The position numbers and the translations under genes were made by a program. The notes beneath the pieces were generated by a model. The model saw nothing but the letters and a program-made list of their open reading frames with translations. It was not told where the DNA came from and ran no database searches. A DNA stretch of 64,000 nucleotides from Thauera sp. K11 (lineage in GTDB: Bacteria > Pseudomonadota > Gammaproteobacteria > Burkholderiales > Rhodocyclaceae), in NCBI RefSeq assembly GCF_002354895.1, contig NZ_CP023439.1:1674001-1738000 (forward strand), read 5' to 3'. Shown here piece by piece: positions 26,154 through 34,665 of the stretch. The number at the start of each line of letters is the position of its first letter. Positions within the stretch are counted from its first letter, which is position 1.

Positions 26154-26852
26154 TCAGCCCGGAGAATCCGTTTCATCGGGGGCGGACGCCGTCGGGTCTT
26201 CGCGCGGCGGCTGGCCATAGTACGACTCGCCCAGCCGGATGCGCGGCCTGCCTGTCGCCTCGCGGTGGCGGTTGGTGTCGCGCAGGGAGTAGGCGCAGCC
26301 GCAGTACTCCTGCTGGTAGAAGTTCTCGCGCTTGCTGATCTCGATCATGCGCGCCGAGCCGCCGCCCTTGCGCCAGTTGTAGTCCCAGTAGATCAAGCCC
26401 GGGTAGTGCGCGGCGGCGCGGATGCCGCATTCGTTGATCTGCTGCATGTTCTTCCAGCGCGAGATGCCCAGCGAACTGGTCATGACCGGAAAGCCATGCT
26501 CGTGGGCATAGAGGGCGGTGCGCTCGAAGCGCATGTCGAAGCACATGGTGCAGCGGATGCCGCGCTCGGGCTCGTTCTCCATGCCCTTCGCGCGCGCGAA
26601 CCAGTCGTCGCGGTCGTAATCGGCATCCACGAAAGGAATGCCGAACTGCTCGGCGAAGCGGATGTTCTCGTCCTTGCGCAGTTCGTATTCCTTGAGCGGA
26701 TGGATGTTGGGGTTGTAGAAGAAGATCGTGAAGTCGATGCCCGAAGCCTGCATCGCTTCCATCACCTCGCCCGAGCAGGGGGCGCAGCACGAGTGCAGGA
26801 GTACTTTGCGTTGCCCGCCGGGCAAGGGCAGGGGTTTGCGTTCGATGGTCAT
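26154..26852 (-). CDS. queH: Epoxyqueuosine reductase QueH
   Basis: This 232-residue protein (DUF208/QueH family) has the conserved cysteine and metal motifs [10 protein letters not shown] (about 20-29), [13 protein letters not shown] (about 102-114) and [12 protein letters not shown] (about 184-195). QueH reduces epoxyqueuosine to queuosine in tRNA, the last step of wobble-base modification. The last ~25 residues are acidic and variable. It is encoded opposite to the valine operon. A diverged 55-bp copy of its 5' coding part occurs at 28436-28490. Confidence 0.92.
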   Translation of the reverse strand: MTIERKPLPLPGGQRKVLLHSCCAPCSGEVMEAMQASGIDFTIFFYNPNIHPLKEYELRKDENIRFAEQFGIPFVDADYDRDDWFARAKGMENEPERGIRCTMCFDMRFERTALYAHEHGFPVMTSSLGISRWKNMQQINECGIRAAAHYPGLIYWDYNWRKGGGSARMIEISKRENFYQQEYCGCAYSLRDTNRHREATGRPRIRLGESYYGQPPREDPTASAPDETDSPG

Positions 26853-26888
26853 GGGGCGGCCTTCAGTCGGTGAGGGGGCATAGGAAAT

Positions 26889-27881
26889 TCAAACCGCGTC
26901 TTGCAGGCATGGCGAGCATCCGGGGGCGTCCATGGTTGAGGATTCAGGCCCGCCGAAAGTCCGCCGATAGCGTGTCGGGCTGGTGCCGACGGCGCGCTGG
27001 AAATGGGCGCGCAGCGCGGTGGCGGAACCGAAGCCGGCGGCGGCGGCGATGCGCTCGATGTCGAGACTCGTGGTTTCCAGCAGGGCGCGCGCCTGGCGGA
27101 TGCGCGCGGCGAGCAGCCATTGCATGGGCGTCGTGCCCACCTGTTCCTGAAAGCGCCGGCTCAGGGTGCGCACGCTGGTGGCGGCCTGCGCGGCAATGCC
27201 GGCAAGGTCGAGGGGCTGGTGCAGGTTCTGCTCCAGCCAGGCCAGCAGCGGTTGCAGCGCGGCCGCACTCTCCGGCACCGCCCGTTCGATGAACTGGGCC
27301 TGACCGCCTTCCCGCGCCGGGGGCATCACCGAGAGGCGCGCAGCCTGGTTGGCCACAGCGACGCCATGGTCGCGGCGCACCAGATACAGGCAGAGATCCA
27401 GCCCGGCGGCGGCGCCGGCGGAAGTGAGTATCCGGCCGTTGTCCACGAACAGCACGCCGGCGTCGACCTCGATCTGCGGATGCCGTCGCGCCAGTTCGTC
27501 CGCCGCGCGCCAGTGGGTGGTGGCGCGCCGGCCGTCGAGCAGACCGGCGGCAGCCAGCACGAAGGCGCCCGTGCAGATCGAGGCGATGCGCGTGCCTGCC
27601 ACCGCCGCGTCCCGCAGGTGGGCGAGCAGGCGGGGCGAGATCGGCGCGTCCAGATCCGCCATGCCGGGCACGACGATGGTGTCGGCCCAGGCGAGGGCGT
27701 CCAGGGACCAGGGCGCGTGGATATCGAAGGCGCCGGCCGCCACGGTTTTCGCCTCGCTGCAAACGCGCACCTCGTAGGCCGGCCGGTCGTCCGGGGTGCG
27801 CGTCCAGCGGAAGACCTCGCAGGCGCAGGCGAGGTCGAAAGGCACCACGCCGTGAAAGGCGGAAATGGCGATCTTGTGCAT
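26889..27881 (-). CDS. GlxA-family AraC-type transcriptional regulator (DJ-1/PfpI + HTH)
   Basis: This 330-residue regulator has an N-terminal DJ-1/PfpI amidase-like domain (about residues 1-190; SICTGAFVLAAAGLLDGRRATTHW, the nucleophile-elbow cysteine being present) and a C-terminal AraC double helix-turn-helix (about 215-315; IAAAAGFGSATALRAHFQRAVGTSPTRYRR). Such proteins activate catabolic or stress genes. The target is not evident. The start at 27881 is MHKIAISAFHGV; the longer frame has no conserved sequence. It is divergent from the HemJ/CopD-like gene. Confidence 0.87.
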   Translation of the reverse strand: MHKIAISAFHGVVPFDLACACEVFRWTRTPDDRPAYEVRVCSEAKTVAAGAFDIHAPWSLDALAWADTIVVPGMADLDAPISPRLLAHLRDAAVAGTRIASICTGAFVLAAAGLLDGRRATTHWRAADELARRHPQIEVDAGVLFVDNGRILTSAGAAAGLDLCLYLVRRDHGVAVANQAARLSVMPPAREGGQAQFIERAVPESAAALQPLLAWLEQNLHQPLDLAGIAAQAATSVRTLSRRFQEQVGTTPMQWLLAARIRQARALLETTSLDIERIAAAAGFGSATALRAHFQRAVGTSPTRYRRTFGGPESSTMDAPGCSPCLQDAV

Positions 27882-28003
27882 GGCCGGATTATTGCGAAGA
27901 TTGTCATTCCGGCCAATGGCCCACGACCACCCCATCCGCCAGAATGCTCCGCCATGCCGCCACAATCGGCAGCGCGGCGCTCATCGATTCGGGGAACGGT
28001 ATC

Positions 28004-28432
28004 GTGACTTACTTGCTCATCAAGGCCGGCCATATCGTGGCCGTGTTCGTGTGGACCGGCGGGATGCTGGCCATGGCCGCCCTGCTCGCCGCGCTGCGGC
28101 CCGTCGAGGGCTGTTTCCTGCTGCCGGAGGCGCGCTTGCTGGAGGCCGCGCGCCGCTGGCAGCGCCGCGCGATCACACCCGCCATGCTGGCCGCCTGGGG
28201 CCTGGGCCTGACGCTGGCCGGAAGCGGCCACTGGTTCGCGGCGGGCTGGCTCCACGCCAAGTTCGCACTGGTACTGGGCCTGTCCGCGCTGCATGGTTTG
28301 CTGGCCGCCAGCCTGCGCCGGGTGACGGTGAAGGACGTGCGCAAACCAAGCGCCGCCCTGCGTCTTGCCCCGGCCGGGCTGCTGGGCGCCGTCGCCGCGA
28401 TCATCGCGCTGGTCGTGCTCAAGCCTTTTTGA
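28004..28432 (+). CDS. HemJ/CopD-like integral membrane protein
   Basis: This 142-residue protein starts at a GTG after GGGGAACG; an upstream ATG at 27944 lacks a good ribosome-binding site. It has about four transmembrane segments. LLIKAGHIVAVFVWTGGML, then RRAITPAMLAAWGLGLTL and WLHAKFALVLGLSALHG, resemble the HemJ (protoporphyrinogen oxidase) and CopD folds, including the histidines in helix 1 and in the WLHAK and ALHG positions. Whether it works in heme synthesis or copper handling cannot be told. No heme genes are nearby. Confidence 0.7.
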   Translation: MTYLLIKAGHIVAVFVWTGGMLAMAALLAALRPVEGCFLLPEARLLEAARRWQRRAITPAMLAAWGLGLTLAGSGHWFAAGWLHAKFALVLGLSALHGLLAASLRRVTVKDVRKPSAALRLAPAGLLGAVAAIIALVVLKPF

Positions 28433-28435
28433 CAA

Positions 28436-28490
28436 CTGCGCGGCGAAGCGGATGTTCTCGTCCTTGCACGGTTCGCCTTCCCTCAGCGGA
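28436..28490. repeat. Diverged 55-bp duplicate of a queH segment
   Basis: About 55 bp beginning CTGCGCGGCGAAGCGGATG matches queH at 26646-26700 with roughly nine differences, including an uninterrupted 25-bp stretch. In the queH frame it would encode KDENIRFA. It lies between the HemJ-like gene and the end of metR. Confidence 0.7.
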
Positions 28491-29391
28491 TCGCTGCGGT
28501 CGCGGCGGCGGCCGGCTCGCGCGCCAGTTCGATGAAGGCCTTGAGGTAGTCGATACCGATGTCGGACTCGCGGGCGCCGAGGAAGATCTGCTTGGCGATG
28601 CCGTCGCGCCCCAGGCGCACCGGGACGATGTCCATCTTCTCCGCGTACTCCTCCACCAGCCAGCGCGGCAGCGCCGCCACGCCCCGGCCGCTGGCCACCA
28701 TCTGCAGCATGATGTCGGTGGTCTCGATGGTCTTGTGCCGCCGCGGCGCGATGCCGGCCGGCACCAGGAACTGCTGGTAGATGTCGAGCCGCTCGATTTC
28801 CACCGGGTAGGTGATCAGCACCTCGGGTGCCAGTTGCGCCGGCTCCACGCAGGCCGCGGTGGCCAGGGGATGACGGCGGCCCACCACCAGCACCTGCTCG
28901 TAGTCGAACACCGGCTCGAAAGCGAGGCCCGGCTTGTACAGCGGGTCCGGCGTCACCAGCAGGTCGATCTCGTAGCCGAACAGCGCGCCGATGCCGCCAA
29001 ACTGGAATTTCTGCTTCACGTCGACATCCACGTCGGGCCAGCCCGCCAGATAGGGAGACACCACTTTCAGCAGCCACTGGTAGCACGGGTGGCATTCCAT
29101 GCCGATGCGCAGCGTGCCGCGCTCGCCCAGGGCGTACTGGCGGATGCGCGCTTCGGCCAGATCCAGTTGCGGCAGGACCCGGTTGGCGACCGCGAGCAGG
29201 TATTCGCCCGCCTGGGTCAGCCGCAGCCGGCGCCCCTCGCGCAGCCAGATGTCGGTGCCGAGCTGCTGTTCCAGCTTCTTCATCGTGTGGCTCAGCGCCG
29301 ACTGGGTCAGGCAGAGCACGCCGGCCGCGGCGGTCAGCGACCCTTGCCGGTCCACTTCCCGGACGATGGTCAGGTGAATTCGGTCAAGCAT
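28483..29391 (-). CDS. metR: LysR-family regulator, MetR type
   Basis: This 302-residue LysR-type regulator has an N-terminal winged helix (residues 1-60; QGSLTAAAGVLCLTQSALSHTMKKLE) and a periplasmic-binding-like effector domain (about 90-295). It is transcribed divergently from metE with a 111-bp shared region, the classic metR-metE arrangement in which MetR with homocysteine activates metE. The effector-domain stretch GMECHPCYQWL is typical of MetR. I saw no clean TGAAN5TTCA site in the intergenic region. Confidence 0.87.
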   Translation of the reverse strand: MLDRIHLTIVREVDRQGSLTAAAGVLCLTQSALSHTMKKLEQQLGTDIWLREGRRLRLTQAGEYLLAVANRVLPQLDLAEARIRQYALGERGTLRIGMECHPCYQWLLKVVSPYLAGWPDVDVDVKQKFQFGGIGALFGYEIDLLVTPDPLYKPGLAFEPVFDYEQVLVVGRRHPLATAACVEPAQLAPEVLITYPVEIERLDIYQQFLVPAGIAPRRHKTIETTDIMLQMVASGRGVAALPRWLVEEYAEKMDIVPVRLGRDGIAKQIFLGARESDIGIDYLKAFIELAREPAAAATAAIR

Positions 29392-29502
29392 TGCGATCCA
29401 TGAATGCTGTCGATCGATTGTTGAAATAACACCATTTTACGTCATGGACAATCCTCTCTACGATCCGCCCCGACACGTACCCGACGGAATGAGGAACACA
29501 CC

Positions 29503-31794
29503 ATGGCAAGGACGCACAACCTCGGCTTTCCCCGCATCGGCGCCAAGCGCGAGCTGAAGTTCGCGCTTGAGTCCTACTGGAAAGGGCAATCGACGCGCGA
29601 CGAACTGAAGGCGGAGGGCGCCCGCCTGCGCCGGCGCCACTGGCAAGACCAGGCCGGGCTCGATCTGGTGCCGGTGGGCGACTTCGCCTTCTACGACCAG
29701 GTGCTGGACATGAGCTTCACGCTGGGCAACCTGCCCGAGCGCGTGCAGGGCTTCCACGGCGACGCCCTGGACAACTATTTCCGTGTGGCACGGGGACGTT
29801 CCGCCCAGTCGGCGGAGGAACATGCCGAATGCTGCGGCGGCGTGGCCGCCGGCGAAATGACCAAGTGGTTCGATACCAACTACCACTACATCGTCCCGGA
29901 ATTCACCGCCGCCACCGAATTCAGGCTGGACGCCTCGCGCCTGCTGGCGCAGCTGGAAGAAGCGCAGGCGCAGGGCGTGAAGGCCAAGCCGGTGATCGTC
30001 GGCCCGGTGACGTATCTGGCGATCGGCAAGGCCAAGGACGATTCGGACCGGCTCGCGCTGCTCCCGCGCCTGCTGCCGGTGTATGCCGAACTGCTGGAGA
30101 CGCTGGCCGCGCAGGGCGTCGAATGGGTGCAGATCGACGAGCCGCTGCTGGTCACCGAACTCGACGCCGACTGGCAGCATGCCTTCAATACCGCCTACCA
30201 CCACTTGAAGAGCAGCCGCGTCAAGTTGCTGCTGGCGACCTATTTCGGCCAACTGGCGGAGAACCAGTACCTCGCCGCCAACCTGCCGGTGGCGGGTCTG
30301 CACATCGACGCGATCAACGGCCGCGACGACGTCATGCCGCTGCTGAACCTGCTGCCCTCGTACAAGGTGCTGTCGCTGGGCGTCATCAACGGCCGCAACA
30401 TCTGGAAGACCGACCTCGACGCCGTGCTGGACTGGCTGGCGCCGCTGGCCGAGCGCCTCGGCGATCGCCTGTGGATCGCGCCGTCGTGCTCCCTGCTGCA
30501 CGTGCCGGTCGACCTCGCCAGCGAGCACGCGCTGGATGCCGGGATCACCTCATGGCTGGCCTTCGCCCTGCAGAAGCTGGACGAACTGAAGGTGCTGGCC
30601 ACGGCGCTGAACCAGGGGCGCGCGGCCGTCGCCGCCGAACTGGCCGCCAACCGGACCGCCATCGACGCGCGCCGCCATTCGCCCCGGGTCCACAACCCGG
30701 CGGTGCAAGCCGCGCTGGCGGCCGTCACCCCTGCCCTGGGCCGGCGCCACAGCCCCTACCCGGCGCGCGCGGCCAGGCAGGCGGCCTTGCTGAAGCTGCC
30801 GCCCTATCCGACCACGACCATCGGCTCCTTCCCGCAGACCGCGGAAATCCGCCAGGCGCGCAGCCGCTACAAGGCCGGCGCGCTGGATGACGCCGGCTAC
30901 AAGGCCGCCATGCAGGCCGAGATCGCCCGCAGCGTGCGCGAGCAGGAGGCGCTGGGGCTGGACGTGCTGGTGCACGGCGAAGCCGAGCGCAACGACATGG
31001 TGGAGTACTTCGGCGAGCAGCTCGACGGCTACGCCTTCAGCCAGTTCGGCTGGGTGCAGTCCTACGGCTCGCGCTGCGTCAAGCCGCCCATCCTGTTCGG
31101 CGACATCAGCCGCCCCCGGCCGATGACCGTGGACTGGATCACCTACGCCCAATCGCTCACCGACAAGCCGATGAAGGGCATGCTCACCGGCCCGGTCACC
31201 ATCCTCAACTGGTCCTTCGTACGCGACGACCAGCCGCGCTCGGTGTCGTGCATGCAGCTCGCCCTGGCGATCCGCGAGGAAGTGCTGGACCTGGAGAAGG
31301 CCGGCGTGCGCGTGATCCAGATCGACGAGGCGGCCCTGCGCGAAGGGCTGCCGCTGCGCAAGGCGCAGTGGCAGGCGTACCTGGACTGGGCGGTCGAATC
31401 CTTCCGCATCACCGCCAACGGCGTGGCCGACGAGACCCAGATCCACACCCACATGTGCTACTCGGAGTTCAACGACATCATCGCGTCGATCGCCGGCATG
31501 GACGCCGACGTCATCACCATCGAGACCTCGCGGTCCGACATGGAACTGCTCGACGCCTTCGACGACTTCAAGTATCCGAACGAGATCGGGCCGGGCGTGT
31601 ACGACATCCATTCGCCCAACATCCCGACCACCGGGCACATCGTGCAGCTCATGCGGAAGGCCGCCGAGCGCATCCCGGCGGAGCGGCTGTGGGTGAATCC
31701 CGACTGCGGGCTGAAGACGCGGCAGTGGTCCGAGGTCATCCCCGCGCTCACCAACATGGTCGCGGCCGCCCGGACCTTGCGCGCCGGCGCCTGA
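29503..31794 (+). CDS. metE: Cobalamin-independent methionine synthase
   Basis: This 763-residue enzyme transfers a methyl group from 5-methyltetrahydropteroyltri-glutamate to homocysteine. The zinc ligands line up as H650 and C652 ([10 protein letters not shown]), E674 (ITIETSRS) and C735 (NPDCGLKTR), a constant offset of nine from E. coli. Both barrels are complete. It is the alternative to the B12-dependent MetH and sits in the same window as a B12 uptake operon. Regulation is probably by the divergent MetR. No riboswitch was seen before it. Confidence 0.96.
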   Translation: MARTHNLGFPRIGAKRELKFALESYWKGQSTRDELKAEGARLRRRHWQDQAGLDLVPVGDFAFYDQVLDMSFTLGNLPERVQGFHGDALDNYFRVARGRSAQSAEEHAECCGGVAAGEMTKWFDTNYHYIVPEFTAATEFRLDASRLLAQLEEAQAQGVKAKPVIVGPVTYLAIGKAKDDSDRLALLPRLLPVYAELLETLAAQGVEWVQIDEPLLVTELDADWQHAFNTAYHHLKSSRVKLLLATYFGQLAENQYLAANLPVAGLHIDAINGRDDVMPLLNLLPSYKVLSLGVINGRNIWKTDLDAVLDWLAPLAERLGDRLWIAPSCSLLHVPVDLASEHALDAGITSWLAFALQKLDELKVLATALNQGRAAVAAELAANRTAIDARRHSPRVHNPAVQAALAAVTPALGRRHSPYPARAARQAALLKLPPYPTTTIGSFPQTAEIRQARSRYKAGALDDAGYKAAMQAEIARSVREQEALGLDVLVHGEAERNDMVEYFGEQLDGYAFSQFGWVQSYGSRCVKPPILFGDISRPRPMTVDWITYAQSLTDKPMKGMLTGPVTILNWSFVRDDQPRSVSCMQLALAIREEVLDLEKAGVRVIQIDEAALREGLPLRKAQWQAYLDWAVESFRITANGVADETQIHTHMCYSEFNDIIASIAGMDADVITIETSRSDMELLDAFDDFKYPNEIGPGVYDIHSPNIPTTGHIVQLMRKAAERIPAERLWVNPDCGLKTRQWSEVIPALTNMVAAARTLRAGA

Positions 31795-31809
31795 CGCCGG
31801 GCCGGGCCG

Positions 31810-31823
31810 TTGACCCAGGTCAA
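31810..31823 (+). promoter_or_regulatory. FNR/CRP-family-like palindrome upstream of alcohol dehydrogenase
   Basis: TTGACCCAGGTCAA is a perfect palindrome close to the FNR consensus TTGATNNNNATCAA. A possible -10 (TACACT, 31857-31862) lies downstream. The distance is not the ideal class II spacing, so activator or repressor function is uncertain. Confidence 0.45.
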
Positions 31824-31900
31824 GGCCCGCGGGGAGGCACGAACGGCGGCATGGCCTACACTGGAAAAGACGTTTTCGGGTCGATCCAGGAGGAGGTCCC

Positions 31901-32994
31901 ATGACCATGATGAAGGCAACCGTTTTCGTGGCTCCCGGCCGTATCGAACTGGTGGACAAGCCGATTCCCGAGGTCGGCCCCAACGATGCCCTGATACGCA
32001 TCACCACCACCACGATCTGCGGCACCGACGTGCATATCCTCAAGGGCGAATATCCGGTGGTGCCCGGCCTGACCATCGGCCACGAGCCGGTGGGGGTGAT
32101 CGAGAAGCTGGGCAGCGCCGTGCAGGGCTACGTGGAGGGCCAGCGCGTGATCGCCGGCGCCATCTGCCCCAGCTTCACCTCCTATGCCAGCCAGGACGGC
32201 GCGCCGTCGCAGGACGGCAGCTATCTCATCCCCAGCGGGCAGTGCGGCCACCATGGCTACAAGGCCACCGCCGGCTGGCGCTTCGGCAACCTGATCGACG
32301 GCACCCAGGCCGAATACGTGCTGGTGCCCGATGCCCAGGCCAACCTCGCGCCGATTCCCGACGGCCTCACCGACGAACAGGTGCTGATGTGTCCGGACAT
32401 CATGTCCACCGGCTTCAAGGGCGCCGAGAACGCCAACATCAAGCTCGGCGACACGGTGGCGGTGTTCGCGCAGGGGCCGATCGGGCTGTGCGCCACCGCC
32501 GGCGCGCGCCTGCTGGGGGCGACGACCATCATCGCGGTGGATGGCAACGACCACCGGCTGGGCATCTCGAAGGTGATGGGCGCGGACGTGACGCTGAATT
32601 TCCGCAATTGCGACGTGGTGGGCGAGATCATGGATCTCACCGGCGGCCGCGGCGTGGATTCGGCCATCGAGGCGCTGGGCACCCAGGGAACCTTCGAATC
32701 CGCCCTGCGCGTGCTCAAGCCGGGGGAACCCTGTCCAGCCTGGGCGTGTATTCCACCGACCTGAAGATTCCGCTGTCGGCCTTTGCCGCCGGCCTGGGGG
32801 ACCACCGGATCAACACCGCCCTGTGCCCCGGCGGCAAGGAGCGCATGCGCCGGCTGATGAACGTGGTCGCATCCAACCGGGTCGATCTGGGCGTGCTGGT
32901 GACGCACCGCTACAAGCTCGACGACATCGTGGCCGCCTACGAGCTGTTCGCCAACCAGCGCGACGGCGTGCTGAAGGTCGCCATCGCGCCGTGA
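31901..32994 (+). pseudogene. Zinc-dependent secondary alcohol dehydrogenase, broken by a -1 frameshift
   Basis: The first frame (31901-32764) starts after an AGGAGG site and encodes a medium-chain dehydrogenase: zinc ligands in TICGTDVH and GHEPVG, substrate-pocket PDIMSTGFKG, and a Rossmann region. Near 32722-32726, a run of five G, the frame shifts. The expected LKPGGTLSSLGVYSTD continues in the next frame to 32994 (IAAP-like end VLKVAIAP). Restoring one G would give a complete protein of about 364 residues like T. brockii-type secondary alcohol dehydrogenases. It is either a pseudogene, a phase-variable homopolymer or a sequence error. Confidence 0.82.
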
Positions 32995-33000
32995 TTCCAG

Positions 33001-33035
33001 CCGCCCGCGGCTGGCCGGCTGCCGCGGGCGGGTTT
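33001..33035 (+). terminator. Stem-loop terminator after the dehydrogenase
   Basis: CCGCCCGCGGC (33001-33011) pairs with GCCGCGGGCGG (33021-33031), followed by GTTTCCC. It is GC-rich with a short T-run and lies 7 nt after the dehydrogenase stop. Confidence 0.6.
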
Positions 33036-33170
33036 CCCGACGGGCCTGCGATGACGGAACGGGCGCAGGTGGGCGCATAGTCCGAACAGTTCAATATGGC
33101 AATGCGTTCCGCATGACCGCTTGTCATGATGCCCCTCTAGGCTCGCGACAACGAGTCACTGGGGATGAGC

Positions 33171-34622
33171 ATGGACCGCCGTCGCGTCATAGTCGCTGCC
33201 GCACTGTGCGCGGCAATGAGCCTGCCCGCCTACGGGTCCGTCGACGATGCCCGAGCCAAGGGTCTCAAATGGCTGGTCCAGAACCAGCATGGCGATGGGG
33301 CTTGGCGCAGCACTGCGACCGGACTCGAAGCGCAGGCTACCGCCAATGCCATCGAAGCCTTTCGCCGTGGCGGCCTGAAGAACGCCCCGCAGTTCGGTGC
33401 AGCCCTCGCCTGGCTCGCCAACCTCGATGCCGACAGCACGGATGCGTTGGCGCGCAAGAGTGAAGTCCTGGCGACCGCGGGCATGACCGTGGCAGGGCAG
33501 CGAGCCGCGGACACGCTCTTCGCGCAGCGTGTGGCCGCGAACACGGCCGCCTGGGGTGGCTATCCAGGTCATAGTCTGGCGTTCGTCGACACCGCGCTCG
33601 GACTGACCGCTCTGCGCGTCGCCGACGCCACGTACGACAGCAAGGCCGCACAGGGCAACAGTCCGCTGCTGGGTGCCCTGTGCCGGCTCGCGACCGGCAA
33701 GCTGGCACCGGCATCCGGGCAGGCGGCATGGCCGGTGGCGCCGGCGGTGAGCGGGCAGGCCGCGGGCGGTGCCCGGCCGTCGGTTGTCGCCAGCAGTCTC
33801 GTCTTTGCCGAGCTTCGGGCGATGCAGTCACGCCTCAACTGGTCGGGCGTGACCTGCAACGGCACCGCTTACACCGTCTCAACCCTGCTGCAGGAAGCCG
33901 GAAACTGGCTCGTGGCGCAGCAGAACGCGGACGGCGGCTTTGGCGAGGTGCGTACCGACGGTTCAAAGGGGGCATCGAACATCGTCGTCTCCGCCCTGGC
34001 CTACCGGGCGCTCGCCAGCCAGGCCAGCCCGGCACAGCCGGCCACCGGCAACGTCCTCGCCTATCTGCTCGCACGGCAGGATGGCACAGACGGCAGCTGG
34101 CGCGGCGATGCCCTGGTGACCGCCCAGGTACTCGCAGTACTGCCGGCAGCCACCGGCGACCAGCTTACCGACAGCGACCTCGACGGACTGCCCGATGTGG
34201 TCGAGACACAACTGGGCACCAACACGGCCACCGCCGACGCGGGCGGTGCGCTGCCCAGTCCGGACCTGTCGCAACCGGGTGTCACGATCTCCGCTTTCAC
34301 GGCCACCGGCACGGTGGGCCAAGCCTTCAGTTATTCCTTGGGGAGCGGTAGCAATTTCACGTTTGCCAGCGGTTCGCTGCCGCCCGGCATCAGCCTCGAC
34401 GCCGCGACGGGGATGCTCGCAGGAACGCCGAGCCAGGGTGGCCACTATGCCTTCGAGTTCACCGCGGCAAGCACAGGCGAGAGCGTTCGACTCATCGGCC
34501 GGATCGACGTCGCCAGTGCGCCGGACAACCGTCCGGATGGTGATGTGCCGCTACCGGCCTGGGCGCTCGCGCTGCTCGGTGGCGCCATGCTCCACGCCAT
34601 GCAGCGACGCGCCCGCGCCTGA
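33171..34622 (+). CDS. Secreted alpha/alpha-toroid repeat protein with C-terminal sorting-like anchor
   Basis: This 483-residue protein has a Sec signal peptide (RRRVIVAAALCAAMSLPAYG). It then has repeats typical of prenyltransferase/squalene-cyclase-like toroids (GLKWLVQNQHGDGAWRS, AGNWLVAQQNADGGFGE, YLLARQDGTDGSWRG), a calcium-binding-like DSDLDGLPDVVETQLGTN, and a putative Ig domain (LPPGISLDAATGMLAGTPSQGG). The end is a tripartite signal: PLPAWA, a hydrophobic helix and RRARA, like PEP-CTERM/IPTL-type sorting tails. The start at 33171 has GGGGATG upstream. It lies 43 nt before the large Rhs gene on the same strand, so it may be co-exported or help display the Rhs protein. No enzymatic role is claimed. 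Confidence 0.72.
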   Translation: MDRRRVIVAAALCAAMSLPAYGSVDDARAKGLKWLVQNQHGDGAWRSTATGLEAQATANAIEAFRRGGLKNAPQFGAALAWLANLDADSTDALARKSEVLATAGMTVAGQRAADTLFAQRVAANTAAWGGYPGHSLAFVDTALGLTALRVADATYDSKAAQGNSPLLGALCRLATGKLAPASGQAAWPVAPAVSGQAAGGARPSVVASSLVFAELRAMQSRLNWSGVTCNGTAYTVSTLLQEAGNWLVAQQNADGGFGEVRTDGSKGASNIVVSALAYRALASQASPAQPATGNVLAYLLARQDGTDGSWRGDALVTAQVLAVLPAATGDQLTDSDLDGLPDVVETQLGTNTATADAGGALPSPDLSQPGVTISAFTATGTVGQAFSYSLGSGSNFTFASGSLPPGISLDAATGMLAGTPSQGGHYAFEFTAASTGESVRLIGRIDVASAPDNRPDGDVPLPAWALALLGGAMLHAMQRRARA

Positions 34623-34665
34623 ACGGCCGCCTTTCCCAATCTGAATCCCAAACGGAACGACAGCC

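Noticed and set aside
27326..29095. 589-residue minus-strand frame spanning the HemJ-like gene
   Set aside because: It is low-complexity and shadows the GlxA-like and HemJ-like genes. Its [10 protein letters not shown] patch is the queH-derived repeat at 28436-28490.
29392..29502. Possible SAM or cobalamin riboswitch before metE
   Set aside because: The 111-bp region lacks the conserved boxes. It contains only short palindromes and the metR/metE promoters. The real cobalamin elements are near 58 kb.
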